Counted from the stretch's first letter, positions 34,972 to 43,969 are shown. The stretch is DNA of 64,000 nucleotides from Mycolicibacterium neoaurum (GCF_036946495.1 NZ_JAQIIX010000002.1:2976001-3040000); one strand, 5' to 3'. Numbers and translations: made by a program. The notes: a model not told the origin generated them from the letters alone.

Positions 34972-35280
34972 ATGGCCGCTCTCACCACCGACCTGGATCT
35001 CATGCACGCGGTCTCAGGTCAGATCGACGCCCGCAACGATGAGATCCGGGCGATGCTCGGCTCGTTCATCGGACGGATGTGCAGCGTGCCGGCCTCGGTG
35101 TGGGGCGGTGCGGCGGCGGTGCGCTTCCGCGAGGTGGTGGACCGCTGGAATTCCGAATCGGTCGCACTACATGCCGCCCTGGGACGGATCGCCGAGACCA
35201 TCCGCCTCAACGAACAGACCCTGCGGGAAGCGGCCGAGAGCCACTCGCATCAGCTCGCCGCCGTCGCCGACCAGCTGTGA
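34972..35280 (+). CDS. esxU: WXG100 protein EsxU
   Basis: This 102-residue helical hairpin protein has the WxG turn at W44-G45-G46 (SVWGGAAAV). It is the probable partner of EsxT in a heterodimer exported by ESX-4. GAGGAGGAC lies just upstream of the ATG. It is separated from esxT by 10 bp. Confidence 0.9.
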   Translation: MAALTTDLDLMHAVSGQIDARNDEIRAMLGSFIGRMCSVPASVWGGAAAVRFREVVDRWNSESVALHAALGRIAETIRLNEQTLREAAESHSHQLAAVADQL

Positions 35281-35290
35281 AGGACACGCC

Positions 35291-35584
35291 ATGGACATGA
35301 TGCTGACCTATAACTTCGACGAGATCGAGCACACCGTGCGGCGGGAGATCCACACCGTCTCGGCCCGGTTCAATGCCGCGCTGGAGGAGCTGCGCGCGCA
35401 GATCGCCCCGCTTCAGCACACCTGGACCGCCCAGGCCGCCGAGGCCTACCGGGCCGAGCAGCTGCGGTGGAACCAGTCCGCGGCCGCGCTCAACGACATC
35501 CTGCTCCGGCTCGGCAACGCGGTCCGCGACGGCGCCGACGAGGTCTCGGCCACCGACCGGCGGGCCGCCGGCGCCTGGGGCTGA
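35291..35584 (+). CDS. esxT: WXG100 protein EsxT
   Basis: This 97-residue helical hairpin protein of the ESAT-6 family ends the ESX-4 locus. The turn motif reads W45-T46-A47 rather than WxG. No clear C-terminal YxxxD/E export signal is visible. The start is ATG 35291 after AAGGAC; the frame is open further upstream only because it overlaps esxU. The next gene to the right belongs to the catabolic island instead of rplM. Confidence 0.9.
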   Translation: MDMMLTYNFDEIEHTVRREIHTVSARFNAALEELRAQIAPLQHTWTAQAAEAYRAEQLRWNQSAAALNDILLRLGNAVRDGADEVSATDRRAAGAWG

Positions 35585-35711
35585 CCGGGCCGGCCCGGAC
35601 ACGATTGCGACGCCCGGAGTCGACGAACACCGCTGCACTGTGACGCGGTCCACTATCCTGGCTTCAGAGTGCGGTGCGTCCGGCGATCGGCGCACCGCGG
35701 GGAGTGTGAGC

Positions 35712-36989
35712 ATGGTGGTAGCGAAGACGTCCGGCAGCCGAGTGCAGCCGGCGAAGGTGCGTGCCGTCCACGACCTTTTCGTCGCAGGTCAGGTCGACGC
35801 GGCCTATCTCGACTCGGCTCCGCTGCGCCGGATCGTCGCCGAGAGCTGGCAGCGCAGTCTGGCGACCGGGGTGGACCCGGACACCGGCGGGCGGGCCACC
35901 GAGGCGGCCAAGGCCCTCGATGATCTGCGCAGATCCCATCCGTTGGCACCGACCCTGCCGCTGATACGGCGTCTGCTGGTCGAGGATGCCGTCGACGCCG
36001 GTGTCGTGGTGGCCATCACCGCCGCCGACGGCACCCTGCTGTGGGTCGAGGGTGACCGCCGGGCCATCCGCAAGGCCGAGGCGATGAACTTCGTGCCGGG
36101 CACCGACTGGAGCGAACACGCCGCCGGGACGAATGCGCCGGGAACCGCCCTTGCGCTGGACCGCGAACTACAGATCTGCGGCACCGAGCACTTCTCCCGG
36201 ATCGTCCATCCGTGGAGCTGTACCGCCGTACCGGTCCATGATCCGCGCAGCGGTGCGCTGCTCGGAGCGATCGACCTGACCGGCGATCTGTCGGTCGCCA
36301 CACCGCAGACGCTGGCGCTGGTCCGGGCCACGGCGGTGGCCGTCGAGAACCAGCTCGCACTGCTGCGGCTCGCCGGTCCCGACGACGGCGCCCGGGAGGG
36401 CTTGATGTTGTCGGTGCTCGGTGCCGACCGACCGCGCTGGCAGGCCGGTTCCGCCGGCCCCGTCGTGCTCACCGGTCGCCATGCCGACATCCTGGTGCTG
36501 CTGATCCGTCATCCGGAGGGATTGAGCGCCGATCACCTGGCGATGCTGCTCGATGACAAGGATCTCGACGTCGTCACCATCCGTGCCGAGATGTCGCGGC
36601 TGCGTCGGGTCATCGGCGGTGACCACATCGCCTCGCGCCCGTATCGACTGGTCGGACCGGTGGCCAGTGATATGGGTGATGTGCTCGATGCGCTGCAGGC
36701 CGGGGATGTCGCCGGGGCGCTGTCGGCATATGCCGGTTCGCTGTTGCCGCAGTCGGTGTCACCGGCCATCGCGCGGTTGCGCACCGAATTGACCACCAGC
36801 CTGCGCGGTGCGGTGCTGGCCGAATCCGCGCGCGGCAACCTCGCGTTGTTGCGGCATTGGCTCGGCCTTCCGGACGGTCGCGATGACCGACGGGGCTGGC
36901 AGTTGCTCGCCGAGCACGGCGCCGTCGACCCCGTGGAACGGGCTCGCGCCCGGGCACATCTGATCGGACTCGACGCCGAACTCGGCTGA
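35712..36989 (+). CDS. GAF-domain transcriptional regulator with winged-helix segment
   Basis: This regulator of about 425 residues has an AcoR-like GAF sensory region (about 70-225, with PGTDWSEHAAGTNAPGTAL) but no sigma-54 AAA domain. The segment around 255-315 (LTGRHADILVLLIRHPEGLS, VVTIRAEMSRLRRVIGG) resembles an OmpR-like winged helix. ATG at 35712 follows GGGGAG at good spacing; an in-frame GTG at 35706 is too close. It lies directly upstream of the aldehyde dehydrogenase and is the best candidate to bind the TGCAAC direct repeats, since winged-helix proteins often bind repeats about 11 bp apart. Confidence 0.85.
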   Translation: MVVAKTSGSRVQPAKVRAVHDLFVAGQVDAAYLDSAPLRRIVAESWQRSLATGVDPDTGGRATEAAKALDDLRRSHPLAPTLPLIRRLLVEDAVDAGVVVAITAADGTLLWVEGDRRAIRKAEAMNFVPGTDWSEHAAGTNAPGTALALDRELQICGTEHFSRIVHPWSCTAVPVHDPRSGALLGAIDLTGDLSVATPQTLALVRATAVAVENQLALLRLAGPDDGAREGLMLSVLGADRPRWQAGSAGPVVLTGRHADILVLLIRHPEGLSADHLAMLLDDKDLDVVTIRAEMSRLRRVIGGDHIASRPYRLVGPVASDMGDVLDALQAGDVAGALSAYAGSLLPQSVSPAIARLRTELTTSLRGAVLAESARGNLALLRHWLGLPDGRDDRRGWQLLAEHGAVDPVERARARAHLIGLDAELG

Positions 36990-37008
36990 GTGGAACTGCG
37001 TGGCCAAT

Positions 37009-37042
37009 TGCAACCGTCATGCAACGTTGCAACCCCTAGGTT
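37009..37042 (+). promoter_or_regulatory. TGCAAC direct-repeat site and -10 box upstream of aldehyde dehydrogenase
   Basis: TGCAAC at 37009-37014 and 37020-37025 (followed by G) are repeats 11 bp apart. The second is also half of a perfect 12-bp palindrome (TGCAACGTTGCA, 37020-37031). TAGGTT at 37037-37042 begins after exactly 10 bp, so the repeats cover the -35 region as for a class II activator. The same arrangement occurs at 44747-44780 and 45626-45659. Confidence 0.65.
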
Positions 37043-37088
37043 GAGTGACGACCGACACACTTGAAGTGTCCCAACGCAGGAGAAAGCC

Positions 37089-38612
37089 ATGACTGTTTAC
37101 GCACGTCCGGGCGCAGAGGGCGCCCTGATGTCGTTCGACGCGCGCTACGACAACTACATCGGCGGCCAGTGGGTGGCCCCGAACGCGGGCCGCTACTTCG
37201 AGAACCGCACTCCCGTCACTGGTGAGGTGTTCTGCGAGGTGGCCCGCTCCGACGAGTCCGATATTGAGAAGGCACTCGACGCCGCGCACGCCGCCGCGCC
37301 GGCCTGGGGTAAGAGCACCGCCGCCGAGCGCGCGGTCATCCTCAACAAGATCGCCGACCGGATCGAGGAGAACCTCGAATCGATCGCGCTGGCCGAATCG
37401 TGGGACAACGGCAAGCCGATCCGCGAGACGCTCAACGCCGATATCCCACTGGCCGTCGACCACTTCCGCTACTACGCCGGTGCCATCCGGGCGCAGGAAG
37501 GCTCGCTGTCGGAGATCGACAACGACACGGTGGCCTACCACTTCCACGAGCCGCTCGGCGTGGTCGGACAGATCATCCCCTGGAACTTCCCCATCCTGAT
37601 GGCGGTCTGGAAGCTGGCACCGGCGCTGGCCGCGGGCAACGCGATCGTGCTCAAGCCCGCCGAGCAGACCCCGGTCTCGGTGCTCTACCTGATCTCGATC
37701 ATCGGTGACCTGCTGCCCGCCGGTGTGCTCAACGTGGTCAACGGTTTCGGTGTCGAGGCGGGCAAACCGCTGGCCTCGTCCAACCGGATCGCCAAGATCG
37801 CCTTCACCGGTGAGACCACCACCGGCCGGCTGATCATGCAGTACGCCAGCCAGAACCTGATCCCGGTCACCCTGGAGCTGGGCGGCAAGAGCCCCAACAT
37901 CTTCTTCAACGATGTGCTGGCCGCCAACGACGACTACCAGGACAAGGCGCTGGAGGGCTTCACGATGTTCGCCCTCAACCAGGGCGAGGTGTGCACCTGC
38001 CCGTCGCGCAGCCTGGTGCAGGCCGACATCTTCGACGAGTTCCTGGCGATGGCCGCGATCCGCACCAAGGCGGTGCGCCAGGGCGACCCGCTGGACACCG
38101 AGACGATGATCGGCGCGCAGGCCTCCAACGACCAGCTGGAGAAGATCCTGTCCTACATCGAAATCGGCAAGAGCGAAGGCGCACAGGTGATCACCGGTGG
38201 TGAGCGGGCCGATCTCGGCGGTGATCTCAACGGCGGTTACTACGTCGCCCCGACGATTTTTACCGGTCACAACAAGATGCGGATCTTCCAGGAGGAGATC
38301 TTCGGACCGGTTGTTGCGGTGACCTCGTTCAAGGATTACGACGATGCCATCGATCTGGCCAATGACACCCTCTACGGCCTCGGCGCCGGTGTGTGGAGCC
38401 GCGACGGGAACACCGCCTACCGCGCCGGCCGCGATATCAAGGCGGGCCGGGTGTGGACCAACTGCTATCACCAGTACCCGGCGCACGCGGCGTTCGGCGG
38501 TTACAAGCAGTCCGGCATCGGACGTGAGAATCACCTGATGATGCTCGATCATTACCAGCAGACCAAGAACCTGCTGGTGTCTTACAGCAGCAAGGCGCAG
38601 GGCTTCTTCTAA
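37089..38612 (+). CDS. NAD-dependent aldehyde dehydrogenase (acetaldehyde-type)
   Basis: This 507-residue ALDH has the Rossmann segment, general base Glu263 (TLELGGKSPN) and nucleophile Cys302 (NQGEVCTCPSR). It closely resembles the AldB/ThcA-like aldehyde dehydrogenases of actinobacteria that oxidise acetaldehyde and other short aldehydes to acids. In this context it would remove acetaldehyde from ethanolamine and propionaldehyde or 3-hydroxypropionaldehyde from diols and glycerol. It lacks the features of CoA-acylating PduP/EutE. GCAGGAG precedes the ATG. Confidence 0.95.
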   Translation: MTVYARPGAEGALMSFDARYDNYIGGQWVAPNAGRYFENRTPVTGEVFCEVARSDESDIEKALDAAHAAAPAWGKSTAAERAVILNKIADRIEENLESIALAESWDNGKPIRETLNADIPLAVDHFRYYAGAIRAQEGSLSEIDNDTVAYHFHEPLGVVGQIIPWNFPILMAVWKLAPALAAGNAIVLKPAEQTPVSVLYLISIIGDLLPAGVLNVVNGFGVEAGKPLASSNRIAKIAFTGETTTGRLIMQYASQNLIPVTLELGGKSPNIFFNDVLAANDDYQDKALEGFTMFALNQGEVCTCPSRSLVQADIFDEFLAMAAIRTKAVRQGDPLDTETMIGAQASNDQLEKILSYIEIGKSEGAQVITGGERADLGGDLNGGYYVAPTIFTGHNKMRIFQEEIFGPVVAVTSFKDYDDAIDLANDTLYGLGAGVWSRDGNTAYRAGRDIKAGRVWTNCYHQYPAHAAFGGYKQSGIGRENHLMMLDHYQQTKNLLVSYSSKAQGFF

Positions 38613-38628
38613 ACTGCACCCACGATCT

Positions 38629-38690
38629 CCGCGGGCGTGAGCTTGGGTTCGAAACTCCCCCCGATCTCCGGCTCAAGCTCACGTCCGCGG
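38629..38690. repeat. 17-bp imperfect inverted repeat between aldehyde dehydrogenase and glpK
   Basis: CCGCGGGCGTGAGCTTG (38629-38645) pairs with CAAGCTCACGTCCGCGG (38674-38690) with a single wobble position, around a 28-base loop. No T-run follows. It may act as a 3'-end structure for the aldehyde dehydrogenase mRNA or as a regulatory leader of glpK, which begins 50 bp later. Confidence 0.7.
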
Positions 38691-38740
38691 CTGCACCACC
38701 TTCAACTGCAAAAGAACCCATCTCGGCGTCAGGAGCAGCG

Positions 38741-40258
38741 TTGCCCAAATTCGTCGCGGCCATCGACCAAGGCACCACCAGCACCCGTGCGATGATCTTC
38801 GATCACGACGGAGCAGAGGTGGGACGCCACCAACTCGAGCACGAACAAATCATGCCGCAGGCGGGCTGGGTCGAGCACAACCCGGTGGAGATCTGGGAGC
38901 GCACCGCGTCGGTGCTGACCTCGGCGCTCAACAAGACCAATCTGCAAGCCGAAGATGTTGCAGCACTGGGTATCACGAACCAACGTGAAACCACGCTGGT
39001 GTGGAACCGCCACACCGGGCGTCCGTACTACAACGCCATCGTCTGGCAGGACACCCGCACCGACCGCATCGCCACCGCACTCGACCGCGACGGCCGCGGC
39101 GACGTGATCCGGCAGAAGGCCGGTCTGCCGCCGGCGACCTACTTCTCCGGTGGCAAGATCCAGTGGATCCTCGACAACGTCGAAGGGGTACGCGAGGCCG
39201 CCGAGAACGGCGATGCGATCTTCGGCAACAGCGACAGCTGGGTGGTGTGGAACCTGACCGGTGGCCCGCGCGGCGGTGTGCACGTCACCGATGTCACCAA
39301 TGCCAGCCGCACCATGCTGATGAACCTGGAGACCCTGGACTGGGACGACGAACTGTTGTCGTTCTTCGGGATTCCGCGCCAGATGCTCCCGCAGATCCGG
39401 CCGTCCTCCTCGCCGGAACCGTACGGGATGACGCTGGCCACCGGTCCGATGGGCGGCGAGGTACCGGTCACCGGCATCCTCGGCGATCAACAGGCGGCGA
39501 TGGTGGGTCAGGTGTGTCTCAAGGCCGGCGAGGCCAAGAACACCTACGGCACCGGTAACTTCCTGCTGCTCAATACCGGTGAGAAGATCGTCCGTTCCGA
39601 GAACGGGCTGCTGACCACGGTCTGTTACCAGTTCGGCGACGCGAAACCGGTTTACGCACTGGAAGGTTCGATCGCGGTGACCGGTTCGGCCGTGCAGTGG
39701 TTGCGCGACCAACTCGGCATCATCAGCGGTGCCGCACAGAGCGAGTCACTGGCCCGGCAGGTCGAGGACAACGGTGGGGTCTACTTCGTTCCGGCATTCT
39801 CCGGCCTATTCGCCCCGTACTGGCGTTCGGACGCGCGCGGCGCGGTGGTGGGACTCAGCCGTTTCAACACCAACGCCCACCTGGCCAGGGCCACCCTGGA
39901 GGCGATCTGTTACCAGAGTCGCGATGTGATCGACGCGATGGAAGCCGATTCCGGTGTACACCTCGATATCTTGAAGGTCGACGGCGGTATTACCGCGAAT
40001 TCGCTCTGCATGCAGATCCAGGCCGATGTCCTCGGTGTCGACGTGGTCAAGCCGGTGGTCGCCGAGACCACTGCGCTGGGTGCCGCGTATGCGGCAGGGT
40101 TGGCGGTCGGGTTCTGGGACAACCCTGATGACCTGCGCGCCAACTGGCAGGAGGGCCAGCGCTGGAGTCCGCAATGGTCCGAGCAGCAGCGCAATGACGG
40201 ATACGCGGGCTGGCAGAAGGCCGTCAAGCGCACCCTCGACTGGGTCGACGTCTCCTAG
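38741..40258 (+). CDS. glpK: glycerol kinase
   Basis: This 505-residue FGGY-family kinase phosphorylates glycerol to glycerol 3-phosphate. It starts with the ATP-binding signature DQGTTSTRA (residues 9-17) and contains GLFAPYWRSDARGAVVGLSRF and the family signature DGGITANSLCMQIQAD. The start is TTG 38741 with AGGAG five bases upstream. It lies next to the glycerol facilitator and the diol/glycerol dehydratase, so this locus can channel glycerol two ways. Confidence 0.96.
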   Translation: MPKFVAAIDQGTTSTRAMIFDHDGAEVGRHQLEHEQIMPQAGWVEHNPVEIWERTASVLTSALNKTNLQAEDVAALGITNQRETTLVWNRHTGRPYYNAIVWQDTRTDRIATALDRDGRGDVIRQKAGLPPATYFSGGKIQWILDNVEGVREAAENGDAIFGNSDSWVVWNLTGGPRGGVHVTDVTNASRTMLMNLETLDWDDELLSFFGIPRQMLPQIRPSSSPEPYGMTLATGPMGGEVPVTGILGDQQAAMVGQVCLKAGEAKNTYGTGNFLLLNTGEKIVRSENGLLTTVCYQFGDAKPVYALEGSIAVTGSAVQWLRDQLGIISGAAQSESLARQVEDNGGVYFVPAFSGLFAPYWRSDARGAVVGLSRFNTNAHLARATLEAICYQSRDVIDAMEADSGVHLDILKVDGGITANSLCMQIQADVLGVDVVKPVVAETTALGAAYAAGLAVGFWDNPDDLRANWQEGQRWSPQWSEQQRNDGYAGWQKAVKRTLDWVDVS

Positions 40259-40286
40259 CCTGCCGCACCGGCGGTCACGCGAAAAC

Positions 40287-40325
40287 ATTTCAGCCCTGCG
40301 GATCGGCGATCCGCAGGGCTGAAAT
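40287..40325. terminator. bidirectional hairpin terminator between glpK and the GlcG-like gene
   Basis: A perfect 18-bp stem (40287-40304 with 40308-40325) closes a three-base loop, with A/T-rich ends on both sides (ATTTCAG.../...CTGAAAT). It sits between two convergent genes and can end transcription from both. Confidence 0.85.
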
Positions 40326-40335
40326 ATGTTGCGGC

Positions 40336-40734
40336 TCAGAGCGCGGCGACGCCGGCCTCGGCCACCGTGACGTCCTGTTCGACACTGCCGGCACTCACTC
40401 CGATCGCGCCGACGACCACGTCGTCGGCGACCAGCGGGATGCCGCCGCCGAAGATCACCAGGCCGCCGCTGGTCTGCTCAAGGCCGTAGAGTTCGGCGCC
40501 GGGCTGGGCGAGTGGCATCAGGGCGCTGGTCGGAGCGTTCATCAGGATCGACGTCCGTGCCTTGCGGGTGGAGATGTCGATGCTCGCCTTGATGGCGCCG
40601 TCCATCCTGGCGAACGCGATCAGATGCCCGCCGTCGTCGACGACGGCGATGTTCATCGGTTGGCCGATCTCGTCGGCTTTGGCGATGGCGGCCGACAGGA
40701 CCGCCTGCGCTTTCTGTAGAGGTAGCGAGGTCAT
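40336..40734 (-). CDS. GlcG/HbpS-type (PduO C-terminal-like) protein
   Basis: This 132-residue DUF336 protein has the conserved pattern AVVDDGGHLIAFARMDGA and SGGLVIFGGGIPL. The fold occurs as heme-binding HbpS and as the C-terminal domain of PduO, the cobalamin adenosyltransferase of propanediol use. Here it is free-standing, while the catalytic adenosyltransferase is encoded separately at 41734. A role as heme- or cobalamin-binding accessory to the B12 enzymes is plausible. Confidence 0.85.
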   Translation of the reverse strand: MTSLPLQKAQAVLSAAIAKADEIGQPMNIAVVDDGGHLIAFARMDGAIKASIDISTRKARTSILMNAPTSALMPLAQPGAELYGLEQTSGGLVIFGGGIPLVADDVVVGAIGVSAGSVEQDVTVAEAGVAAL

Positions 40735-40994
40735 CTAGGGCCTTTCGGAAACGGTTCGGCTGCAGGCAAATCGGGCAACATCAGGCAGAACTGATGGCAC
40801 TGCCGATTCTAGAGCGCGCCAGCCGGTGGGGGACAGGTTCGCCATCGGCTGCTGACGGTCCTAATCGAAAGTTCAGTATCGCGGACAGTAAATCGGTTGG
40901 TAGCTCTGGTGAATCATCACATCCGCTGCTTGGACGCGAATACTTTTCGTTGAATCGTCATCGCGATCGGGGCCCGTCAGGAGGATAGCTGTCT
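40735..40994. other. intergenic region upstream of the glycerol facilitator
   Basis: This gap of about 260 bp between divergent genes holds no credible gene; the one open frame across it has no conserved look. It should contain the promoters of the GlcG-like gene and the facilitator. No TGCAAC repeat with the 11-bp period was found here. Confidence 0.4.
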
Positions 40995-41708
40995 GTGTCC
41001 AATATCGACATCTTCATTTGGGAGTTCCTCGGCACGGCGGTGCTGTGCCTCATCGGTAACGGTTCGGTTGCCGCCGTCGTACTGAAGAATTCCTACTCGC
41101 ATGGCGGCGGAGGAGACTGGCTGGTCATCGTATTGGGGTGGGGCTTCGGTGTGTTCACCGGCGCCAGTATCGCCAGCCCGGCCGGTGGACACATCAACCC
41201 GGCGGTGACACTGGCAGTGGCGATATCCGGCGACGTGCCGTGGTCGAGTGTGCCGGTCTACTGGGCCGCACAGCTCGCCGGCGGCTTCGTCGGCGCGGTA
41301 CTGGGCTGGGCGGTCTTCAAGCTGCAATACGACAACAACGACGACAACAGCGGTACCCGCGGAATCTTCTGCACATATCCGGCGGTCCGCAACATCCCGT
41401 GGAACATCGTCACCGAAGTCATCGCGACTTTCGTGCTGATCTTCTGGGTGCTGACCAATCCCGCCGATGTCAACAGCGGATTGGGTTATGCCGCCGTCAC
41501 GTTCGTGGTCATGGCGATCGGTTTCGGGCTCGGTGGGCCGACCGGTTACGCGATCAACCCGGCCCGCGACCTCGGTCCTCGGATCGCCTACGCCATCCTG
41601 CCGATCAAGGGCAAATCCGATGCCGGGTGGGATTACGCCTGGGTCCCCGTGGTCGCACCGCTGGTCGGCGCAGGCCTGGCCGCGGGTCTCGCCCTGGCCA
41701 TCGTCTGA
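40995..41708 (+). CDS. glpF: MIP-family glycerol facilitator
   Basis: This 237-residue channel has six helices and two half-helix NPA motifs (N68-P69-A70 in GGHINPAVT; N188-P189-A190). The second motif continues as NPARDLGPR; the Asp after NPAR is the mark of glycerol-conducting aquaglyceroporins rather than pure water channels. AGGAGG lies upstream of the GTG start at 40995. It leads into the cobalamin adenosyltransferase gene 25 bp later, tying glycerol or diol uptake to B12-dependent use. Confidence 0.92.
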   Translation: MSNIDIFIWEFLGTAVLCLIGNGSVAAVVLKNSYSHGGGGDWLVIVLGWGFGVFTGASIASPAGGHINPAVTLAVAISGDVPWSSVPVYWAAQLAGGFVGAVLGWAVFKLQYDNNDDNSGTRGIFCTYPAVRNIPWNIVTEVIATFVLIFWVLTNPADVNSGLGYAAVTFVVMAIGFGLGGPTGYAINPARDLGPRIAYAILPIKGKSDAGWDYAWVPVVAPLVGAGLAAGLALAIV

Positions 41709-41733
41709 TCGAATTGAGTGCGAGGTACACACC

Positions 41734-42330
41734 ATGGCAGTGCATTTGACAAGGATCTACACCAGGACCGGTGATGCCGGCACGACCGCGCTGGGGGATA
41801 TGTCGCGGGTCGCGAAGGCAGATGTGCGGGTCGGCGCCTACGCCGACTGCGACGAGACCAACGCGGTGATCGGAGTGGCCATCGCCGCGGGCGGTGTGGG
41901 TCCGGCCACGCGGGCGGTGCTGCAGCACATCCAGAATGACCTGTTCGATGTGGGCGCGGATCTGTGTACCCCGATCACGCCGGACCCGGAGTATCCCCCG
42001 TTGCGGGTCACCGACGAACAGGTCTCGCAGCTGGAATCCTGGTGCGACGAGTTCAACGCGGGCCTGGCCAAGCTGAGCAGCTTCATCCTGCCCGGCGGCA
42101 GCACGGCCTCGGCTCATCTGCATCACGCTCGCACGGTCGCCCGCCGTGCCGAACGCAGCGCCTGGATGCTGGCGGGGGAGGCCGAGGTCAACGATGCGGC
42201 CCTGCGGTACCTGAACCGGCTGTCCGATCTGCTGTTCATCCTGGCCCGCGTGGAGAATCCCGGCGGCGATGTGCTCTGGCAGCCCGGCGGCGAGCGTGCC
42301 GCGTCGGTTTCGCGTGACGAGGAGAGATGA
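41734..42330 (+). CDS. pduO: PduO-type ATP:cob(I)alamin adenosyltransferase
   Basis: This 198-residue trimeric enzyme adenosylates cob(I)alamin to coenzyme B12. It has the ATP-binding N-terminal motif TRIYTRTGDAGTTALGD, DETNAVIG, and the conserved R-x-x-x-R-R-A-E-R stretch (HHARTVARRAERSAW). ATG 41734 is used; the frame is open further upstream over the glpF 3' end. It supplies cofactor to diol dehydratase and ethanolamine ammonia-lyase encoded in the same island. Confidence 0.94.
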   Translation: MAVHLTRIYTRTGDAGTTALGDMSRVAKADVRVGAYADCDETNAVIGVAIAAGGVGPATRAVLQHIQNDLFDVGADLCTPITPDPEYPPLRVTDEQVSQLESWCDEFNAGLAKLSSFILPGGSTASAHLHHARTVARRAERSAWMLAGEAEVNDAALRYLNRLSDLLFILARVENPGGDVLWQPGGERAASVSRDEER

Positions 42331-42331
42331 C

Positions 42332-42766
42332 ATGAGCGCACGACAGGCGATCGCCGAGTGGAACGGTGCATTGGTGACCGGTTCCGGCACGATCGAGCTG
42401 GCCACCTCCGGGCAGGGGCAATTCCCCTACTCGCTGCCCGCCCGGGCCGCCGACGCTGCCACCATGACCTCTCCCGAGGAATTGTTGGCTGCGGCGTACG
42501 CGTCCTGTTATGCCATGCAGTTGGCCGCGTTACTCGACGCCGGCCCCGATGATCCGGTCGGCCTGCATGTCGAAGTGGTGGTGACCCAGGGCGGCCCGGA
42601 GGTCGACTTCGGCATCGCCGACGTGGCGCTGACGGTACGCGGGCGCGGTATCGGCCGCAGCGCAGAAGAATTCGTCGGACTCGCACAGCAGGCAGCCCAG
42701 GTCTGCCCGGTCGGCCGCGCGCTGGCCGCGGTGCCCAAGACCGTGGACGCCGCCTTACAGAGCTGA
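42332..42766 (+). CDS. OsmC/Ohr-family protein
   Basis: This 144-residue OsmC-like protein has the two expected redox cysteines (ASCYAMQLAALL and QVCPVGRAL). The family reduces organic hydroperoxides. GAGGAGAG lies just before ATG 42332, one base after the adenosyltransferase stop. A protective role against oxidants formed by radical B12 enzymes or aldehydes is possible. Confidence 0.88.
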   Translation: MSARQAIAEWNGALVTGSGTIELATSGQGQFPYSLPARAADAATMTSPEELLAAAYASCYAMQLAALLDAGPDDPVGLHVEVVVTQGGPEVDFGIADVALTVRGRGIGRSAEEFVGLAQQAAQVCPVGRALAAVPKTVDAALQS

Positions 42767-42780
42767 ACGGCCAGACCGGA

Positions 42781-43917
42781 TCAGGCGTGTGAGCGCGTAA
42801 CCCGCTGCGCCGGTGCCCTGCCGGGCACGAACCCGGCGACCGCACCGATGACCGTTGTCGCGGGTGGTTCGATACCCGCCGCACGGGCCAACCCGGCGAT
42901 GGAGCCCAGCGTGCCGCGCACCTCGTGCTGGCTGGACAGGCTGCCGTCGGCGACCACCGCGGCCGGGGTGGCCGGGTCCATCCCCGCCGCGGTCAACGCC
43001 GCCGCGATCGACGCCAGGTTGGCCACCGCCATCATCAACACCAGGGTCGTATTGGCATGTGCCAGCGCGGCGTAGTCGATGGTGCACTCGGGGTGGCCTG
43101 GGGGCACATGGCCGGACACCACGGTGAAACCTTGGGTGAGCCCGCGATGGGTGACCGGGATCAGGGCCGATGCCGGCGCGGCGATCGCCGAGCTGACACC
43201 GGGGATCACCTCGACCGGTACGCCGGCCTGGACACAATGATCGAGCTCCTCGCCGCCGCGGCCGAAGACGAATCCGTCACCTCCCTTGAGGCGTACCACC
43301 ACCTGGCCGTCGAGTGCCCGGGAGACCAGCAGCGCGTTTATATCCCATTGTTCGGTGCGTCGCCCGCCGGGGATCTTCGATACGTCGATGATGTCGGCGT
43401 GCGGGGCAAGCCGTTTCAGCGCACCCACCGGGGCGAGTCGATCGGTGACGACGGTATCGGCGGCGACGATGGCGTCCCGGCCGGCCACGGTCAGCAGGCT
43501 GGGATCCCCGGGTCCGCCGCCGACCAGGATTACCCGGCCCATGCCCGGCCGCCCGGTGCGCGGTCCGATCGGCCCGTTGTCGACGACACAGAGCACCGCG
43601 AGCTCGCGTGCCGTCTCGGCAATCCACCGATTGTGGCCTTCGTCGTCAGTGGAGGCGAAAATCATTGCTGCCGAGTCGATATCGCCAGGCTGAATGCTGC
43701 GGTACAGGACGGTCGCCAGACCGCGTTCGGCAAGGTCGCTCAGATACGGCGTGGCATGTGTGCCGATCACCGTGACCAACGCGCCCGCCTCGATCAGTTC
43801 GGCGACGGTGACGGCCGCGCGCGCGGTGGCTCCGACGACCGTCACCCGGTGTCCGCGTAACGCCAGTTCGACCGGCAGCGTGCACGGCACCCGTGTCGAG
43901 GGTGAGCTCGTGGTCAT
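42781..43917 (-). CDS. cysG: CysG-type siroheme/uroporphyrinogen-III C-methyltransferase
   Basis: This is a fusion of about 378 residues. The N-terminal ~150 residues match the precorrin-2 dehydrogenase/ferrochelatase-like NAD-binding domain (LRGHRVTVVGATARAAVTVAEL). The C-terminal SUMT domain has GRVILVGGGPGDPSLLTV, VVRLKGGDGFVFGRGGEE and PVTHRGL. It makes precorrin-2 from uroporphyrinogen III, a branch point to siroheme and cobalamin. ATG 43917 is preferred to the open frame up to 43989, which overlaps the regulator upstream. It lies in a minus-strand unit after the LuxR-like regulator. Confidence 0.9.
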   Translation of the reverse strand: MTTSSPSTRVPCTLPVELALRGHRVTVVGATARAAVTVAELIEAGALVTVIGTHATPYLSDLAERGLATVLYRSIQPGDIDSAAMIFASTDDEGHNRWIAETARELAVLCVVDNGPIGPRTGRPGMGRVILVGGGPGDPSLLTVAGRDAIVAADTVVTDRLAPVGALKRLAPHADIIDVSKIPGGRRTEQWDINALLVSRALDGQVVVRLKGGDGFVFGRGGEELDHCVQAGVPVEVIPGVSSAIAAPASALIPVTHRGLTQGFTVVSGHVPPGHPECTIDYAALAHANTTLVLMMAVANLASIAAALTAAGMDPATPAAVVADGSLSSQHEVRGTLGSIAGLARAAGIEPPATTVIGAVAGFVPGRAPAQRVTRSHA

Positions 43918-43969
43918 CGTGGGATTCCTCGTGTCGTGATGGTCGGAAGGCCTCGCGTCGGGGGCTGCT

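Noticed and set aside
38641..38670. Possible tRNA T-arm (GGTTCGAA followed by CTCC)
   Set aside because: No acceptor, D or anticodon arms can be formed around it, and the bases lie in the loop of an inverted repeat.
40735..40994. Fourth TGCAAC-type site upstream of the glycerol facilitator
   Set aside because: The nearest match (GGCAAA and GGCAAC) has a 9-bp period and lacks the TGCAAC core, so it was not counted.
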